The notes beneath the pieces were generated by a model. It was not told the DNA's origin. It saw only the letters and a list, made by a program, of their open reading frames with translations, and did not search any database. The position numbers and the translations under genes are program-made. DNA of 64,000 nt, from NCBI RefSeq assembly GCF_008801935.1, contig NZ_VZOT01000001.1, forward strand, positions 496,001-560,000, given 5' to 3'. Shown here in pieces: positions 27,746 to 38,551 of the stretch (position 1 is its first letter; every line of letters begins with the position of its first letter). This stretch comes from Comamonas kerstersii (GTDB lineage Bacteria; Pseudomonadota; Gammaproteobacteria; Burkholderiales; Burkholderiaceae_C).

Positions 27746-28535
27746 TTTGCAGCAGGTGTGCTGCCAGCTGCACAAAGCCGTCACCACGCTCTGCGGTGCA
27801 GACATAGCGCGGCAGGTGCTTGAGCTGGGGCACAAAGCGCGCAATATTGGCCACGCCTACACTCAGGGGCATGTGCTGGAACATCAGCTGGTCATTGGTG
27901 GAGTCGCCGATGTAGACCCACTGGCCCAGCGTGGCGTCCAAATCCATATCAAACAGCTCGCGCACAATCCAGCGTGCGCCTTCGAGCTTGTTGTGGTCGC
28001 CAAACCAGCCATTGATGTGGATGGAGCTGACCGTAGCGTTCATGCCTGCTTCACGCATGATGGCCACGCACTCGTCGATCTGCGCCTGCGGCATATTGGT
28101 GAACTCGCTGTGGTCCACGGCAATATCGCACTCACGGCCATGCGAGTCGGTGGCGCGCTGGGCGCCGGGCACTTGCTGCTCGATCTGCGCCAGCACTTCC
28201 TGCATGCGTGCAAAGTTGCGCACGCGGGTGTCGTCGTCCTGCTGGTAGAGCTTGTCCAGACCGCCCTCAGCATTGCGACGCAGCGCCACTGCGCCGTTCT
28301 CGGCCACGATGGCATCCACAGGCCACGCGCGCGCAAACGGCACGCTCCAGCCCACAGGGCGGCCCGTAATGGGCACCACCTTCAGGCCTGCATCTTTCAG
28401 GCGGCCGATGGCCGCAACGACGTGCTCTGGCACCACGCCATCGGTGGTCAGCGTGTCATCAATATCGGTCAGCACGCCCAGGATATTGGAGGGCACGGGC
28501 AATTCGGACAGGGGACGCAGAAAGTCTTGGCTCAC
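27741..28535 (-). CDS. HAD-IIB phosphatase (mannosyl-3-phosphoglycerate phosphatase-like)
   Basis: This 264-residue HAD protein has motif I LTDIDDTLTTDG, motif II PITGRPVGWSVPF and motif IV YIGDSTNDQLMF. The C2b cap domain lies between residues about 90 and 195, including HINGWFGDHNKL. This architecture is shared by sucrose-phosphate, trehalose-phosphate and mannosylglycerate phosphatases. The substrate is not fixed by sequence; no compatible-solute synthase is adjacent. It ends close to the palindromic repeat. Confidence 0.85.
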   Translation of the reverse strand: MSQDFLRPLSELPVPSNILGVLTDIDDTLTTDGVVPEHVVAAIGRLKDAGLKVVPITGRPVGWSVPFARAWPVDAIVAENGAVALRRNAEGGLDKLYQQDDDTRVRNFARMQEVLAQIEQQVPGAQRATDSHGRECDIAVDHSEFTNMPQAQIDECVAIMREAGMNATVSSIHINGWFGDHNKLEGARWIVRELFDMDLDATLGQWVYIGDSTNDQLMFQHMPLSVGVANIARFVPQLKHLPRYVCTAERGDGFVQLAAHLLQK

Positions 28536-28589
28536 AACACACTCTCAAAACAAACCCGTGCCAAGCACGGGTTCAACAATCACACACTG

Positions 28590-28690
28590 CCACGTTGGGC
28601 AGATCGGTCAGCGAAGCGGCGCATACGCGACGCACCGGCGAAGACAGTAGCAGCGCTACGGCGAGCCGGTGCAACAAAGTCTGCAGGCCG
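28590..28690. repeat. Palindromic intergenic element (second repeat family, copy B)
   Basis: GCACCGGC (28632-28639) pairs with GCCGGTGC (28665-28672) around gaagacagtagcagcgctacggcga. The central part (gacagta...tacggc) parallels copy A at 25499-25616. It lies between prfC and the HAD-IIB gene. Confidence 0.55.
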
Positions 28691-28704
28691 ATATACCCGA
28701 CGTC

Positions 28705-30333
28705 TTAGTTCGCAGAACCAAGGCTTAGACCTGCATGCTCGCGCAGCGGATGGAAATGAATCTTGGGGAAACGCTCCTGCGCCAGACGCACGTCATACGG
28801 GCTGGTGCACAGGAAGGCCAGGGTATCGGCCGCATCGTGCGCCAGACGCATGGGATAGGCGTTTTCAAACTCGCGCAGCTCCGCAGGCGTATCTGCCGTG
28901 ATCCAGCGTGCGCCGGTGTACTGACAGCCTTCCAGACGCACATCGCAGTCGTACTCGGTCTTGAGGCGGTGCTGCACCACTTCAAACTGCAGCTGACCAA
29001 CCGCGCCCAGCAGCATATTGCCGCCCACATCGGGCTTGAACACCTGAATCGCGCCCTCTTCGCCCAGCTGCATCAGTCCCTGCTGCAACTGTTTGGTGCG
29101 CAGCGGGTTCTTCAGCACCACGGTCATGAACATTTCGGGTGCAAAGAAAGGCAGACCGGTGAACTGCAGGTTGGGGCCGTCAGTGATGGAGTCCCCCAGC
29201 TGCACACCGCCGTGGATGGTGAAGCCAATGATGTCGCCTGCGTAGGCTTCATCCACGGCTTCGCGGCGCTGGGACATGAAAGTCACCACCGAGGTGGGGC
29301 GCAGCTCCTTGCCGGTGCGCTGCACCTTCATCTTCATGCCGGGGGTGTATTTGCCCGACGCCACACGCACAAAGGCGATACGGTCGCGGTGGTTGGCGTC
29401 CATATTGGCCTGCACCTTGAACACCACGCCCGAGAAGCCCTTGTCTTCGGGCCTGATGATCACTTCCTGGCGCTGGCGGTTGACCTCGGTGAAAGCCACG
29501 CGGGGCCCGGGCGGGGGCGACATATCGACCACAGCGTTGAGCACTTCCATCACGCCGAAGTTGTTCACACCAGAGCCGAAGAACACGGGGGTCAGCTTGC
29601 CCGCCAGGAAAGCTTCGTGGTCCCACTCGGCCGATGCGCCCTGCGCCAGCTCCATGGATTCCATGGCATCGTCAAAGGCCTGGCCAAAGCGGGCGCGCAG
29701 CGTATCGACTTCGGTCAGCGGAATGACTTCAAAGTCTTCCGGACGCTTTTCGCTGCCAGGCGCAAACACCGTCATGGTCCTGGTCTGCAGATTGATGATG
29801 CCGCCGAACAGCTTGCCCTGACCCACAGGCCAGGTGATGGGGCAGCAGGGCATGCCCAGCTCACGCTCGACTTCATCCATGATGTCCAGCGGGTCGCGCA
29901 CTTCACGGTCAAACTTGTTGACGAAGGAGATGATGGGCGTATTGCGCTGGCGGCAGACCTCAATCAGACGGCGGGTCTGCGACTCCACACCGTTGGCCGC
30001 GTCAATCACCATCAGCGCCGAGTCCACAGCGGTCAGCACACGGTAAGTGTCTTCCGAGAAGTCCTTGTGGCCGGGGGTGTCCAACAGGTTGATGACGTGG
30101 TCGCGGTAGCTCATCTGCATCACGGACGATGCCACCGAGATACCACGCTGCTTTTCGATTTCCATCCAGTCGGATGTCGCATGGCGCGACGCCTTGCGGC
30201 CCTTCACGGCACCCGCGATCTGGATCGCGCCCGAGAACAGCAGCAGCTTTTCGGTCAGCGTGGTCTTACCCGCGTCAGGGTGGGAAATGATGGCAAAGGT
30301 GCGGCGACGCCGTGTTTCTGGAGCGTATGACAC
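28705..30333 (-). CDS. prfC: Peptide chain release factor 3
   Basis: A 542-residue translational GTPase that recycles release factors RF1 and RF2. The nucleotide-binding motifs are G1 SHPDAGKTTLTEKLL, G2 around GISVASSVMQM, G3 DTPGHKDFSED and G4 NKFDRE. The remaining domains match EF-G-like domains II and III (GDSITDGPNLQFTGLPFF). The start is MSYAPETRRRRTFAI at 30333. It is a single-gene unit. Confidence 0.97.
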   Translation of the reverse strand: MSYAPETRRRRTFAIISHPDAGKTTLTEKLLLFSGAIQIAGAVKGRKASRHATSDWMEIEKQRGISVASSVMQMSYRDHVINLLDTPGHKDFSEDTYRVLTAVDSALMVIDAANGVESQTRRLIEVCRQRNTPIISFVNKFDREVRDPLDIMDEVERELGMPCCPITWPVGQGKLFGGIINLQTRTMTVFAPGSEKRPEDFEVIPLTEVDTLRARFGQAFDDAMESMELAQGASAEWDHEAFLAGKLTPVFFGSGVNNFGVMEVLNAVVDMSPPPGPRVAFTEVNRQRQEVIIRPEDKGFSGVVFKVQANMDANHRDRIAFVRVASGKYTPGMKMKVQRTGKELRPTSVVTFMSQRREAVDEAYAGDIIGFTIHGGVQLGDSITDGPNLQFTGLPFFAPEMFMTVVLKNPLRTKQLQQGLMQLGEEGAIQVFKPDVGGNMLLGAVGQLQFEVVQHRLKTEYDCDVRLEGCQYTGARWITADTPAELREFENAYPMRLAHDAADTLAFLCTSPYDVRLAQERFPKIHFHPLREHAGLSLGSAN

Positions 30334-30530
30334 TGGATGGGGAACTATTCAGGCGCGGCTGCTGCCACGCGTTGCGACAAAGGGCCGCAAGCGCATGCTG
30401 CTCAAGCGGGCCTCTCAAATGTAAAGAGGCGCAATTTTACGGGAAAGCGACCTGGCACGGCGTGCCAGCAGCAGGTGTCACACAGACCAGCAAGGGCAAG
30501 CCTTGACGGCAGCTCTTTCAATGCAATCAA

Positions 30531-31259
30531 TCACTTAGCAGCTGACTGGGCCATATCCCGCGCAATCTGCCCGTCCACGATTTCCACCACCCGGTCACAC
30601 TGCTGGGCCAGCCGTGGGTCGTGGGTGACGATCAGAAATGCCGTGCCCAGGTCGCGGTGAATCTGGCGCAGCAGGGCAAACACCTCCTGCGAAGACTGGG
30701 TGTCCAGATTGCCTGTGGGTTCATCGGCCAGCACCAGCGGGGGCTGCTGCACCAGCGCACGCGCAATCGCCACGCGCTGCTGCATGCCGCCGGACAGCTC
30801 GGCCGGTTTTTTGTGCAAAGCTTTTTCCAGCCCCACAGCCTCCAGCAAATCCATGGCCCTGCGGCGGTCCTGCCCGGTCACCACCCCCTGTGCCATCAGT
30901 GCTGGCAGGGTGACGTTTTCCAGCGCCGTAAATGCAGGCAGCAAATGGTGGAACTGAAACACAAAGCCCAGCGACTGGCGGCGCAGCAAGGTCAGCCCGT
31001 CGTCATCCAGATCGCTGGTTTCACGCCCCTGCAGCCGGTAGCTGCCGCTGCTCATGCGCTCGAGCAGGCCCAGCACATTGAGCAAGGTACTTTTGCCTGA
31101 ACCCGAGGGGCCCACCAGAGCGATGAACTCACCGGGCTGAATGCACAGGTCAACGCCATGCAGCACCTCTACCTCACTCGGCAAGCCCAGGTTGTAGGAC
31201 TTGCGCACGCCCTGTAAGGCAATCAGTGGCGGGGTTGAAAAAGACTTTTCAGTAGGCAT
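30531..31259 (-). CDS. ABC transporter ATP-binding protein (LolD/MacB type)
   Basis: The 242-residue ATPase has Walker [10 protein letters not shown], signature [15 protein letters not shown] and Walker [13 protein letters not shown] followed by the H-loop IVTHD. The spacing and sequence place it in the MacB/LolD group that works with FtsX-fold permeases. It is the third gene of an adaptor-permease-ATPase operon, 3 nt after the permease stop. The system is likely an exporter or mechanotransmission pump; the substrate is unknown. Confidence 0.92.
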   Translation of the reverse strand: MPTEKSFSTPPLIALQGVRKSYNLGLPSEVEVLHGVDLCIQPGEFIALVGPSGSGKSTLLNVLGLLERMSSGSYRLQGRETSDLDDDGLTLLRRQSLGFVFQFHHLLPAFTALENVTLPALMAQGVVTGQDRRRAMDLLEAVGLEKALHKKPAELSGGMQQRVAIARALVQQPPLVLADEPTGNLDTQSSQEVFALLRQIHRDLGTAFLIVTHDPRLAQQCDRVVEIVDGQIARDMAQSAAK

Positions 31260-31262
31260 GGC

Positions 31263-32495
31263 TTACATCCGGATCGCCTGCGCAGGGTCCAGCCGCGCGG
31301 CACTGCGTGCAGGGGCTACGGCTGCCAGCACGCCACAGAGGGTAGCGGTCAAGGCGGCAGACAGGGCATCCTGCCAGGTCAGGCTGATATCAAACAGCGC
31401 GCCGCCGCCAGCCCCGCGCGCCATGGCGGTAAACAGCAGCACCAGCGCCCATGCCAGCAGCAGTCCGGCCACCGAACCCAGCGCGCCGACGATGGCCCCT
31501 TGCAGCAGAAACACACGCAGCACCTGGGCGCGCGTCGTGCCCATGGCACGCAGAATGCCGATTTCCTTGCGCTTTTGCACCACGCTGACCACCAGCACGC
31601 TGGCAATGCCCAGCACCACCACGATCAGCACCACCGCCCGAATCACGGCCGTGCTGATGCTCTGCGCCTTCAGCGCAGAGACCAGCTGCGCATTCGTGGC
31701 CTGCCAGCTTTCAATCTCATAGGGATAGCGCTGGCGCAGCTGCTCCGCCAGTGCTTCGGCCAGCCAGACGTCGTCCACTTTCACGTCCAGCACCGTGGCA
31801 CCACCGGGCAGCCCCAGCAGGCTCTGGGCACTGCGCAGCGGAATGATGACGGTGCGCCGGTTCAGATCTTTGACGCCCATATCCAGCAGTGCGCTCACCC
31901 GCACAGGCTCTTGCACGCTGCCTGTGTCTATGGTGAAGCGGTCACCCGGGCGCACACCCAGGTCTGCGGCCAGCTCCACACCAATCATGGTGTCCCCCGG
32001 CTGCAGGCCCCAGGTGCCTGCAACGATTTTTTCACGCAGATTCACGATGCGCTGGTAACGCTCCAGCTCCACGCCCATGATGGCAATGGACTGCGTGGCC
32101 TCGCCGCGCAGCGCCAGGCCGGAGCCAGACACCATGGGTGAAACCGCCACCACGCCCGGTTCTTGCTCCAGCACGGGCAGTAACTGCTGCCAGTTGTCCA
32201 CGGAGCGCAACCGCTGCGCACGCGGCTGGGTGTCTGACAGCAGCCAGGTGCCGGGTGCTGCCGCCGACAGCGGAATCACCACATCCTCAGGCGCACGCAG
32301 GCTGATATGGGCCTGTGTACCCAGTGTCTTGCTCACGGTATTGGCCTGCAGCCCATTAATCAATGCTGCAATGTAAGTAATCACTGCCACACCAGCAGCC
32401 ACACCACCGACGATCAGCCAGCTCTGCATTCGCCCTTCGCGCAGAAAGCGCAGGGCCACCTGCCATTCAAACCGCCAGGGCAGATGTACGCTCAT
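31263..32495 (-). CDS. ABC transporter permease (FtsX/LolC-type)
   Basis: A 410-residue permease with one N-terminal membrane helix (about 25-48), a large periplasmic MacB-like domain and three C-terminal helices. It has the FtsX motif text VSVVQKRKEIGILRAMGTTRAQV and the final ARSAARLDPAQAIRM. The start overlaps the adaptor gene stop by 4 nt (ATGA), so translation is coupled. It has no fused ATPase, unlike MacB, and resembles DevC/LolC permeases. Confidence 0.92.
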   Translation of the reverse strand: MSVHLPWRFEWQVALRFLREGRMQSWLIVGGVAAGVAVITYIAALINGLQANTVSKTLGTQAHISLRAPEDVVIPLSAAAPGTWLLSDTQPRAQRLRSVDNWQQLLPVLEQEPGVVAVSPMVSGSGLALRGEATQSIAIMGVELERYQRIVNLREKIVAGTWGLQPGDTMIGVELAADLGVRPGDRFTIDTGSVQEPVRVSALLDMGVKDLNRRTVIIPLRSAQSLLGLPGGATVLDVKVDDVWLAEALAEQLRQRYPYEIESWQATNAQLVSALKAQSISTAVIRAVVLIVVVLGIASVLVVSVVQKRKEIGILRAMGTTRAQVLRVFLLQGAIVGALGSVAGLLLAWALVLLFTAMARGAGGGALFDISLTWQDALSAALTATLCGVLAAVAPARSAARLDPAQAIRM

Positions 32496-33724
32496 GGGCG
32501 CACCTGTGCACGCACGCGCTGGTCAGGCTGAGCGGGTGGCAGCAAGACCCGTTCACCAGCCTGCAGGCCAGACTGCACCTGTGCTGCCTCCAGCGTGCGC
32601 AGGCCCAGCTGTACGGGGCGCGGCGTGGCTTTGCCGTCATCCAGCACCAAGACCTCGCTGCCATGCAGGGCCTGCAGGGGCACGACCAGAGCCTGATCGA
32701 CCTTGCCCGTCTCCACCGCCACGGACAAGGTCATGTCTTCACGTAAAAACGCAGGGGGTGCTTCATCCAGCGCCAGCTTGACTTCTACCGCACCACGCTG
32801 GGCATCCACGCCCGGCGCAATCGAAACCACTGTTGCCGCCAGTCGCTGAGACGGGAAGGCATCTGCCACCACGGTCGCGCTCTGGCCTTCACGCAGCTGG
32901 TCCAGATAGCGCTCATCCACCTGCGCCACGATCAGGGTGGGCCCATCGAGCGCCAGCTGCAGCAAGCTTGTACCCGGTTGCACGATCTGCCCTGGCTCTA
33001 CATCGCGCAGCAGTACCTTGCCATCGCTGGGCGCCACGATGCGGGTCTGCTGCAGTTTGGCCTGCGCCGCAGCCAGTGCCGCCTGTGCCTGCTGCACCTG
33101 CGCTTCAGCGGCTTGCAGCTCCGCGCCACCATTGGCGGATGCCGCAGCCTGTGCCTGTGCGGCCTGCAGCTGTGCGCGTGCAACGTCCAGCGCCTTACGC
33201 TTGTCGTCCAGTGCTGCCTGGCTCAGAAAACCCTGCGCCACCAGCTGCTGGTTGCGCTGCCAGTCGGCTTCGGCCTGCGTCAGCCCAGCCTGTGCCTGTG
33301 CCAGCTGGGCCTGATGGCCGATGCGGCTGTTGCTGCGCACATTGGCCAGCTGTGCTTCTGCCTGCGCCAGACTGGCCTGCGCCTGCTGCACGGCGGCCTG
33401 CTGCTCCGCAGGTTCGAGCTGCACCAGCAGCTGCCCAGCCTGTACGGCATCGCCTTCGCGGACTTCCACGCTGTCCACACGGCCGACGATGGTGCTGCCC
33501 ACACCTACGCGCGAGCGGGTTTCCACCCGTGCCGAAAACTGCAGGGTACGCACCAGTGGCTGGGCCTCAACCCGCACGGCAGGCACCACCGGTCCACGCC
33601 ACTTTTGTACACCGGCATAGGCAGCCACGGCCACGATGGCTGCGGCTACGCCCCACCACAGGCGCTTGCGGCCAGAATGTTCCGTTGCTGGTTGCTTGTT
33701 GCTTGGTTTGGCGTTCAAAAACAT
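32492..33724 (-). CDS. Periplasmic adaptor (HlyD/MacA-like membrane fusion protein)
   Basis: The 410-residue protein has an N-terminal membrane anchor (residues about 22-40), a lipoyl half-motif (VGSTIVGRVDSVEVREGDAVQAG) and a long alanine/glutamine-rich coiled-coil hairpin (about 105-225). The second lipoyl half (RIVAPSDGKVLLRDVEPGQIV) and a beta-barrel domain follow. It should bridge the permease to an outer-membrane channel, which is not encoded nearby. It is the first gene of the three-gene operon. Confidence 0.92.
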   Translation of the reverse strand: MFLNAKPSNKQPATEHSGRKRLWWGVAAAIVAVAAYAGVQKWRGPVVPAVRVEAQPLVRTLQFSARVETRSRVGVGSTIVGRVDSVEVREGDAVQAGQLLVQLEPAEQQAAVQQAQASLAQAEAQLANVRSNSRIGHQAQLAQAQAGLTQAEADWQRNQQLVAQGFLSQAALDDKRKALDVARAQLQAAQAQAAASANGGAELQAAEAQVQQAQAALAAAQAKLQQTRIVAPSDGKVLLRDVEPGQIVQPGTSLLQLALDGPTLIVAQVDERYLDQLREGQSATVVADAFPSQRLAATVVSIAPGVDAQRGAVEVKLALDEAPPAFLREDMTLSVAVETGKVDQALVVPLQALHGSEVLVLDDGKATPRPVQLGLRTLEAAQVQSGLQAGERVLLPPAQPDQRVRAQVRP

Positions 33725-33786
33725 CTCCCGGGTGCTGGACGCAGCATGACACAGGCAGCTGAGGCACCTGCATCAGACCAATGCTT

Positions 33787-34917
33787 TTACTCGTTAAACA
33801 GTGAACCCGCCGACTGCGGCGCCACCAGCCCCAGGTGCTGATAAGCCGCCTTGGTGGCGATGCGCCCACGCGGCGTGCGCTGCAGATAGCCTTGCTGAAT
33901 CAGATAGGGCTCAATCACATCCTCGATCGTGCCTGCATCCTCACCAATGCTGGCGGCAATGTTGTCCACCCCCACCGGACCACCGTCAAAGCGGTGCACC
34001 ACAGCTTCGAGCAGCTTGCGGTCCATCACATCAAAGCCACGGGGATCTACGTCCAGCATGGACAAGGCCTTTTGCGCCATCTCACGGGTGATGGTGCCGT
34101 TGCCCTTGACCTCGGCATAGTCGCGTACGCGGCGCAGCAGGCGATTGGCAATACGCGGTGTGCCACGTGAACGGTTGGCAATTTCCTGCGCACCTTCTGC
34201 ATCAATCGGCGCGCCCAGCAGGCCGGCGCTGCGCGTGACAATACGCGCCAGCTCCTCGGCGTTGTAGAACTCCAGCCGCGCCACAATGCCAAAGCGGTCG
34301 CGCAGCGGGTTGGTGAGCATGCCTGCGCGCGTGGTGGCTCCCACCAGCGTAAAGGGCTGCAGGTCCAGCTTGATGGAGCGCGCCGCTGGCCCTTCACCAA
34401 TCATGATGTCGATCTGAAAGTCCTCCAGCGCGGGGTAGAGGATTTCCTCCACCACGGGGCTCAGGCGGTGAATCTCGTCAATGAAGAGCACATCATTGGC
34501 TTCGAGGTTGGTGAGCAGCGCCGCCAGATCCTTGGGCTTTTCCAGCACCGGGCCGGAGGTCTGGCGCAGGTTCACCCCCAGCTCCGCCGCAATGATGTGG
34601 CTCAGCGTGGTTTTGCCCAGACCGGGCGGGCCAAACAGCAGCACATGGTCCAGCGCCTCACCGCGCTTTTTGGCTGCACCGATGAAAATCTCCAGCTGCT
34701 CGCGCGCCTTGGCCTGCCCCACATACTCATCAAGCAGCTTGGGGCGCAGGGCGCGCTCCAGCGCTTCTTCATGCTTGTTCACTGGCGCTGGCGAAATCGT
34801 GGGGCTGCGCATGCTGCTCTCCGCCACGTCTGCGACTGCAGGCTTGGCCTTGGCACGGGGTTTGCGCGCAGGTGCGGCGTCAAACCCTTCACTAAAGTCC
34901 TCGGTATGGATGCTCAT
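33787..34917 (-). CDS. ruvB: Holliday junction branch-migration helicase RuvB
   Basis: The 376-residue AAA+ motor has Walker [14 protein letters not shown], Walker [10 protein letters not shown], sensor [10 protein letters not shown], the arginine-finger region [13 protein letters not shown] and the C-terminal winged helix ending [15 protein letters not shown] start it at ATG 34917 (MSIHTED); another in-frame ATG nine bases upstream (34926) is possible. RuvA is encoded on the same strand but separated by a rightward gene. Confidence 0.96.
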   Translation of the reverse strand: MSIHTEDFSEGFDAAPARKPRAKAKPAVADVAESSMRSPTISPAPVNKHEEALERALRPKLLDEYVGQAKAREQLEIFIGAAKKRGEALDHVLLFGPPGLGKTTLSHIIAAELGVNLRQTSGPVLEKPKDLAALLTNLEANDVLFIDEIHRLSPVVEEILYPALEDFQIDIMIGEGPAARSIKLDLQPFTLVGATTRAGMLTNPLRDRFGIVARLEFYNAEELARIVTRSAGLLGAPIDAEGAQEIANRSRGTPRIANRLLRRVRDYAEVKGNGTITREMAQKALSMLDVDPRGFDVMDRKLLEAVVHRFDGGPVGVDNIAASIGEDAGTIEDVIEPYLIQQGYLQRTPRGRIATKAAYQHLGLVAPQSAGSLFNE

Positions 34918-35034
34918 GGCAGTCATTGTGCCGCGCCTGCTACGCGGCCTGAAGCAGGTGGCAGTTTTCTCGTCCATCCCGCAGGCCAATCTCTGCCCCG
35001 CTATGCTGGTGCACCACCGACAAGGAGACTCCGC

Positions 35035-36345
35035 ATGCATCGTGCACTGCTGGCACTGTGCCTGGGTGGCTGGGTGCTGCACAGCACGGCCAGCCCCAGC
35101 ACCAAGCTGGATGGCGAATGGCTGTGCCATGAACAAGTAACTGGCAACACAGGCGCTGCCGCCGTGCAGCCGCACTATGTCTCCATAGACCATGGCATCT
35201 GGCAGACCGACACTTTGGATGCCGACCTGCAGCTGCAGGCACTTGACGGCCAGCACTACCTTGGCACCTGGAGCCCTGACACCCAGCGCCAGCTACGGCA
35301 GATTGCACATCTGGCCGCAGATCAGCTGCACTACCAAGACCCCCGGGTCACAGGCACTTGCCAACGCCTGGGAGACATCGCGCAGGCACCTGCCACGCAG
35401 CGCAGCGGCAGCTGGCAGTTCATCACGCTCGATCAGGCCCGCCCCACACAGCCAGCCGCGGGCTATGACCAGATTTACAGCAAACAGGCACGCTACCGCG
35501 ACCAGCGCTGGAAGCAGGCCTTTGACGACTGGTGCCGTCTCAGCGGTCTGGGTGGTGTGCGCAAAAAGTCGGTCACGCCTGCCTCGCGCCTGACCGATGC
35601 CGAGAGCTTTGCCTGCCAGACACCTGCTGCCGAGCGCAATCTCGGCGCTCTCAAAACCGCCGTCCTTGGCCCGGGCGGGCAGATCTATATGACGGATGGC
35701 CACCACAGCCTGAGCAGCCTGTGGGAAGCGCCCATCGGTCAGGGGGATGACCGATTAGGCAAGGCTGGGGGAGGCTTGCGCATTCCCGTGCAGATTCAGG
35801 CTGACTACCAGCACCTGAACCAGGCCAGCTTCTGGCGTACCATGCGCGCCAAGGGCTACACCTGGCTGCAAGATGCTGACGGCAAGGCCATCGCCCCAGC
35901 GTCCCTGCCCCGGCACATGGGCCTGTCCGGTGGGCTGCAGGACGATGCCTACCGCTCACTGGTCTATTTCACGCGCGGCGTGGGGCATGAAGTGCCAGAC
36001 GATGCACCAGAATTTCTGGAGTTTTACTGGGCACAGTGGCTGCGCTCGCCACCCCAGCACCTGGATCTGCGCGCCTACCAGCTGGATACCCTGGGCCGTG
36101 GTGATGGCAGCGACCACGGCTATCTGCAGGCCGTGCACGATGCCGCCACGCTCATGACCCAAGCCCCGCCTGACACAGCCATTGGCCCCACAGGCCAGAC
36201 TGCTGCGGACATGGGGCAAATGCCGGCACTCCACCACACGACCCTGCAGCAACTGGCCCGCAAAGGCCAGACGCCGGGCAAGCTGGCCCAGGCGCTGCAC
36301 TACCGCAGCAAAGCTGCGACTGCGTCCAAGCCTGAAAGCCCCTGA
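35035..36345 (+). CDS. ParB/Srx-like (ParBc_2) secreted protein
   Basis: A 436-residue protein with a signal peptide ([20 protein letters not shown]). The motif [15 protein letters not shown] near residue 220 is the diagnostic block of the ParBc_2 type of ParB/sulfiredoxin-fold proteins, which are of unknown biochemical role. Four or more cysteines in the N-terminal half suggest periplasmic disulfides. An AAGGAG box precedes ATG 35035. In-frame sequence before this start is antisense to ruvB and not family-like. It runs against the flanking ruvA and ruvB genes and so interrupts the common ruvA-ruvB pairing. Confidence 0.72.
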   Translation: MHRALLALCLGGWVLHSTASPSTKLDGEWLCHEQVTGNTGAAAVQPHYVSIDHGIWQTDTLDADLQLQALDGQHYLGTWSPDTQRQLRQIAHLAADQLHYQDPRVTGTCQRLGDIAQAPATQRSGSWQFITLDQARPTQPAAGYDQIYSKQARYRDQRWKQAFDDWCRLSGLGGVRKKSVTPASRLTDAESFACQTPAAERNLGALKTAVLGPGGQIYMTDGHHSLSSLWEAPIGQGDDRLGKAGGGLRIPVQIQADYQHLNQASFWRTMRAKGYTWLQDADGKAIAPASLPRHMGLSGGLQDDAYRSLVYFTRGVGHEVPDDAPEFLEFYWAQWLRSPPQHLDLRAYQLDTLGRGDGSDHGYLQAVHDAATLMTQAPPDTAIGPTGQTAADMGQMPALHHTTLQQLARKGQTPGKLAQALHYRSKAATASKPESP

Positions 36346-36924
36346 TTACTTGGACAAACCCTTGAGCGCGAGCTTGATACCTTCGCTCACCCCAATATCG
36401 GCGGGCAGCTGCTTGAGGCAGGCGGATGCCTCCTTGTCCGAATAGCCCAGTGCCAGCAACGCCTGCAGAATGTCTGCCTGTGCATCGCTTTTGACCTGAG
36501 CAGCGGCCCCAGTCACCACGGCATCGCCCAGCTTGCCCTTGAGCTCCAGCAGCAGGCGCTCTGCGGTCTTTTTGCCGATTCCCGGCACCTTGACCAGACG
36601 GCCTGCTTCCTGCGTGGCAACCGCCTGTGCCAGCTCTTCAATGCTCAGGCCTGACAGCAGCGACAATGCCATGCGCGGACCAACGCCGGAGATCTTGATC
36701 AATTCCCGAAATGTCTGACGCTCCTGCGCGGTCGCAAACCCATACAGCAACTGTGCATCCTCGCGCACGATAAAGTGCGTCAGCAAGCTGATGGGCTGGC
36801 CCACCTGGGGCAGGTTGTAGAAAGTGCTCATGGGCACCTGCACCTCATAGCCCACACCATGGCAGTCCACCAGGACTTCGGGCGGGTTCTTCTCCAGCAG
36901 GGTTCCAGTCAGTTTGCCTATCAT
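36346..36924 (-). CDS. ruvA: Holliday junction DNA helicase subunit RuvA
   Basis: The 192-residue protein has the RuvA three-domain layout: OB-fold ([20 protein letters not shown]), two helix-hairpin-helix motifs ([17 protein letters not shown] and [19 protein letters not shown]) and the C-terminal RuvB-binding domain after a flexible linker. It binds four-way junctions and recruits RuvB. The gene is 1.4 kb from ruvB with an opposite-strand gene between them. Confidence 0.96.
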   Translation of the reverse strand: MIGKLTGTLLEKNPPEVLVDCHGVGYEVQVPMSTFYNLPQVGQPISLLTHFIVREDAQLLYGFATAQERQTFRELIKISGVGPRMALSLLSGLSIEELAQAVATQEAGRLVKVPGIGKKTAERLLLELKGKLGDAVVTGAAAQVKSDAQADILQALLALGYSDKEASACLKQLPADIGVSEGIKLALKGLSK

Positions 36925-36985
36925 CGCTATCCTTTTTGTGTGCAGCCCACCATGGCTGCGGCTTTCCTAGCAAGGAATTATCAGC

Positions 36986-37930
<945 letters not shown>

Positions 37931-37934
37931 TTTT

Positions 37935-37976
37935 GATAGCTATCAGCGCTTGCCAGACGGGCGCTAGAGACCAAAA
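37935..37976. repeat. Dispersed AGCGCTTG palindrome, copy 8, supplying the ybeY start
   Basis: The text gatagctatcagcgcttgccagacgggcgctagagaccaaaatg fills the phoH-ybeY gap and ends in the ybeY ATG. The same caaaaatg-like tail is seen in the copy within uvrA. Confidence 0.7.
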
Positions 37977-38437
37977 TGGCACTAAATAATCTGGAACTCT
38001 CTTTGCAATTTGGCAAGTTTGACAACCTGGCGGAACACAAGGCACTGCTCACCCGTGCCCGTGTGACGAAATGGATCAAGCACGCACTGGCCGTCGATGC
38101 CGAAATGGCTGTGCGCATCGTCGGCATTGAAGAAGGTCATGCCCTGAACCTGCAATACCGCAAAAAGGACTACGCCACCAATGTGCTGACCTTTGACTAC
38201 CAGCAGGAACCCACTGTGCAGGCCGACCTGGTGATCTGCGGCCCCGTGATTGAGCGTGAGGCCAAAGAGCAGAACAAGTCGCTGGAAGAACACTACGCCC
38301 ACATGATCGTGCACGGCACGCTGCATGCCCAGGGCTGGGACCACGAAACCAGCGAGGAAGATGCCGAAGAGATGGAGGCCTACGAAACCGACATCATGCA
38401 GGAGCTCGGCTACGCCGACCCCTACGCCAAAGACTGA
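37976..38437 (+). CDS. ybeY: Endoribonuclease YbeY (16S rRNA maturation)
   Basis: The 153-residue metalloprotein has the catalytic and zinc motif HGTLHAQGWDHE (three histidines spaced 4 and 6 apart) near residue 118, and the conserved TNVLTFDYQ. It processes the 3' end of 16S rRNA and takes part in ribosome quality control. No clear Shine-Dalgarno is visible because the upstream sequence is a palindromic repeat. A strong terminator follows at 38460. Confidence 0.94.
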   Translation: MALNNLELSLQFGKFDNLAEHKALLTRARVTKWIKHALAVDAEMAVRIVGIEEGHALNLQYRKKDYATNVLTFDYQQEPTVQADLVICGPVIEREAKEQNKSLEEHYAHMIVHGTLHAQGWDHETSEEDAEEMEAYETDIMQELGYADPYAKD

Positions 38438-38459
38438 GTCCTGCCCACCTGCACACACC

Positions 38460-38483
38460 AGCTCCCGCCATGGGAGCTTTTTT
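38460..38483 (+). terminator. Rho-independent terminator after ybeY
   Basis: AGCTCCC / GGGAGCT forms a 7-bp stem with loop gccat, followed by six T. Confidence 0.9.
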
Positions 38484-38551
38484 GTGTCCGGATACATGCA
38501 GCCCATGCATCAAAGCCAGCAGTCCTACATGCAGGACAGGAAGGCCTGTTA

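Noticed and set aside
34468-35034. N-terminal extension of the ParB/Srx-like protein over ruvB
   Set aside because: The extension is antisense to ruvB. A signal peptide and an AAGGAG box mark ATG 35035 as the real start.
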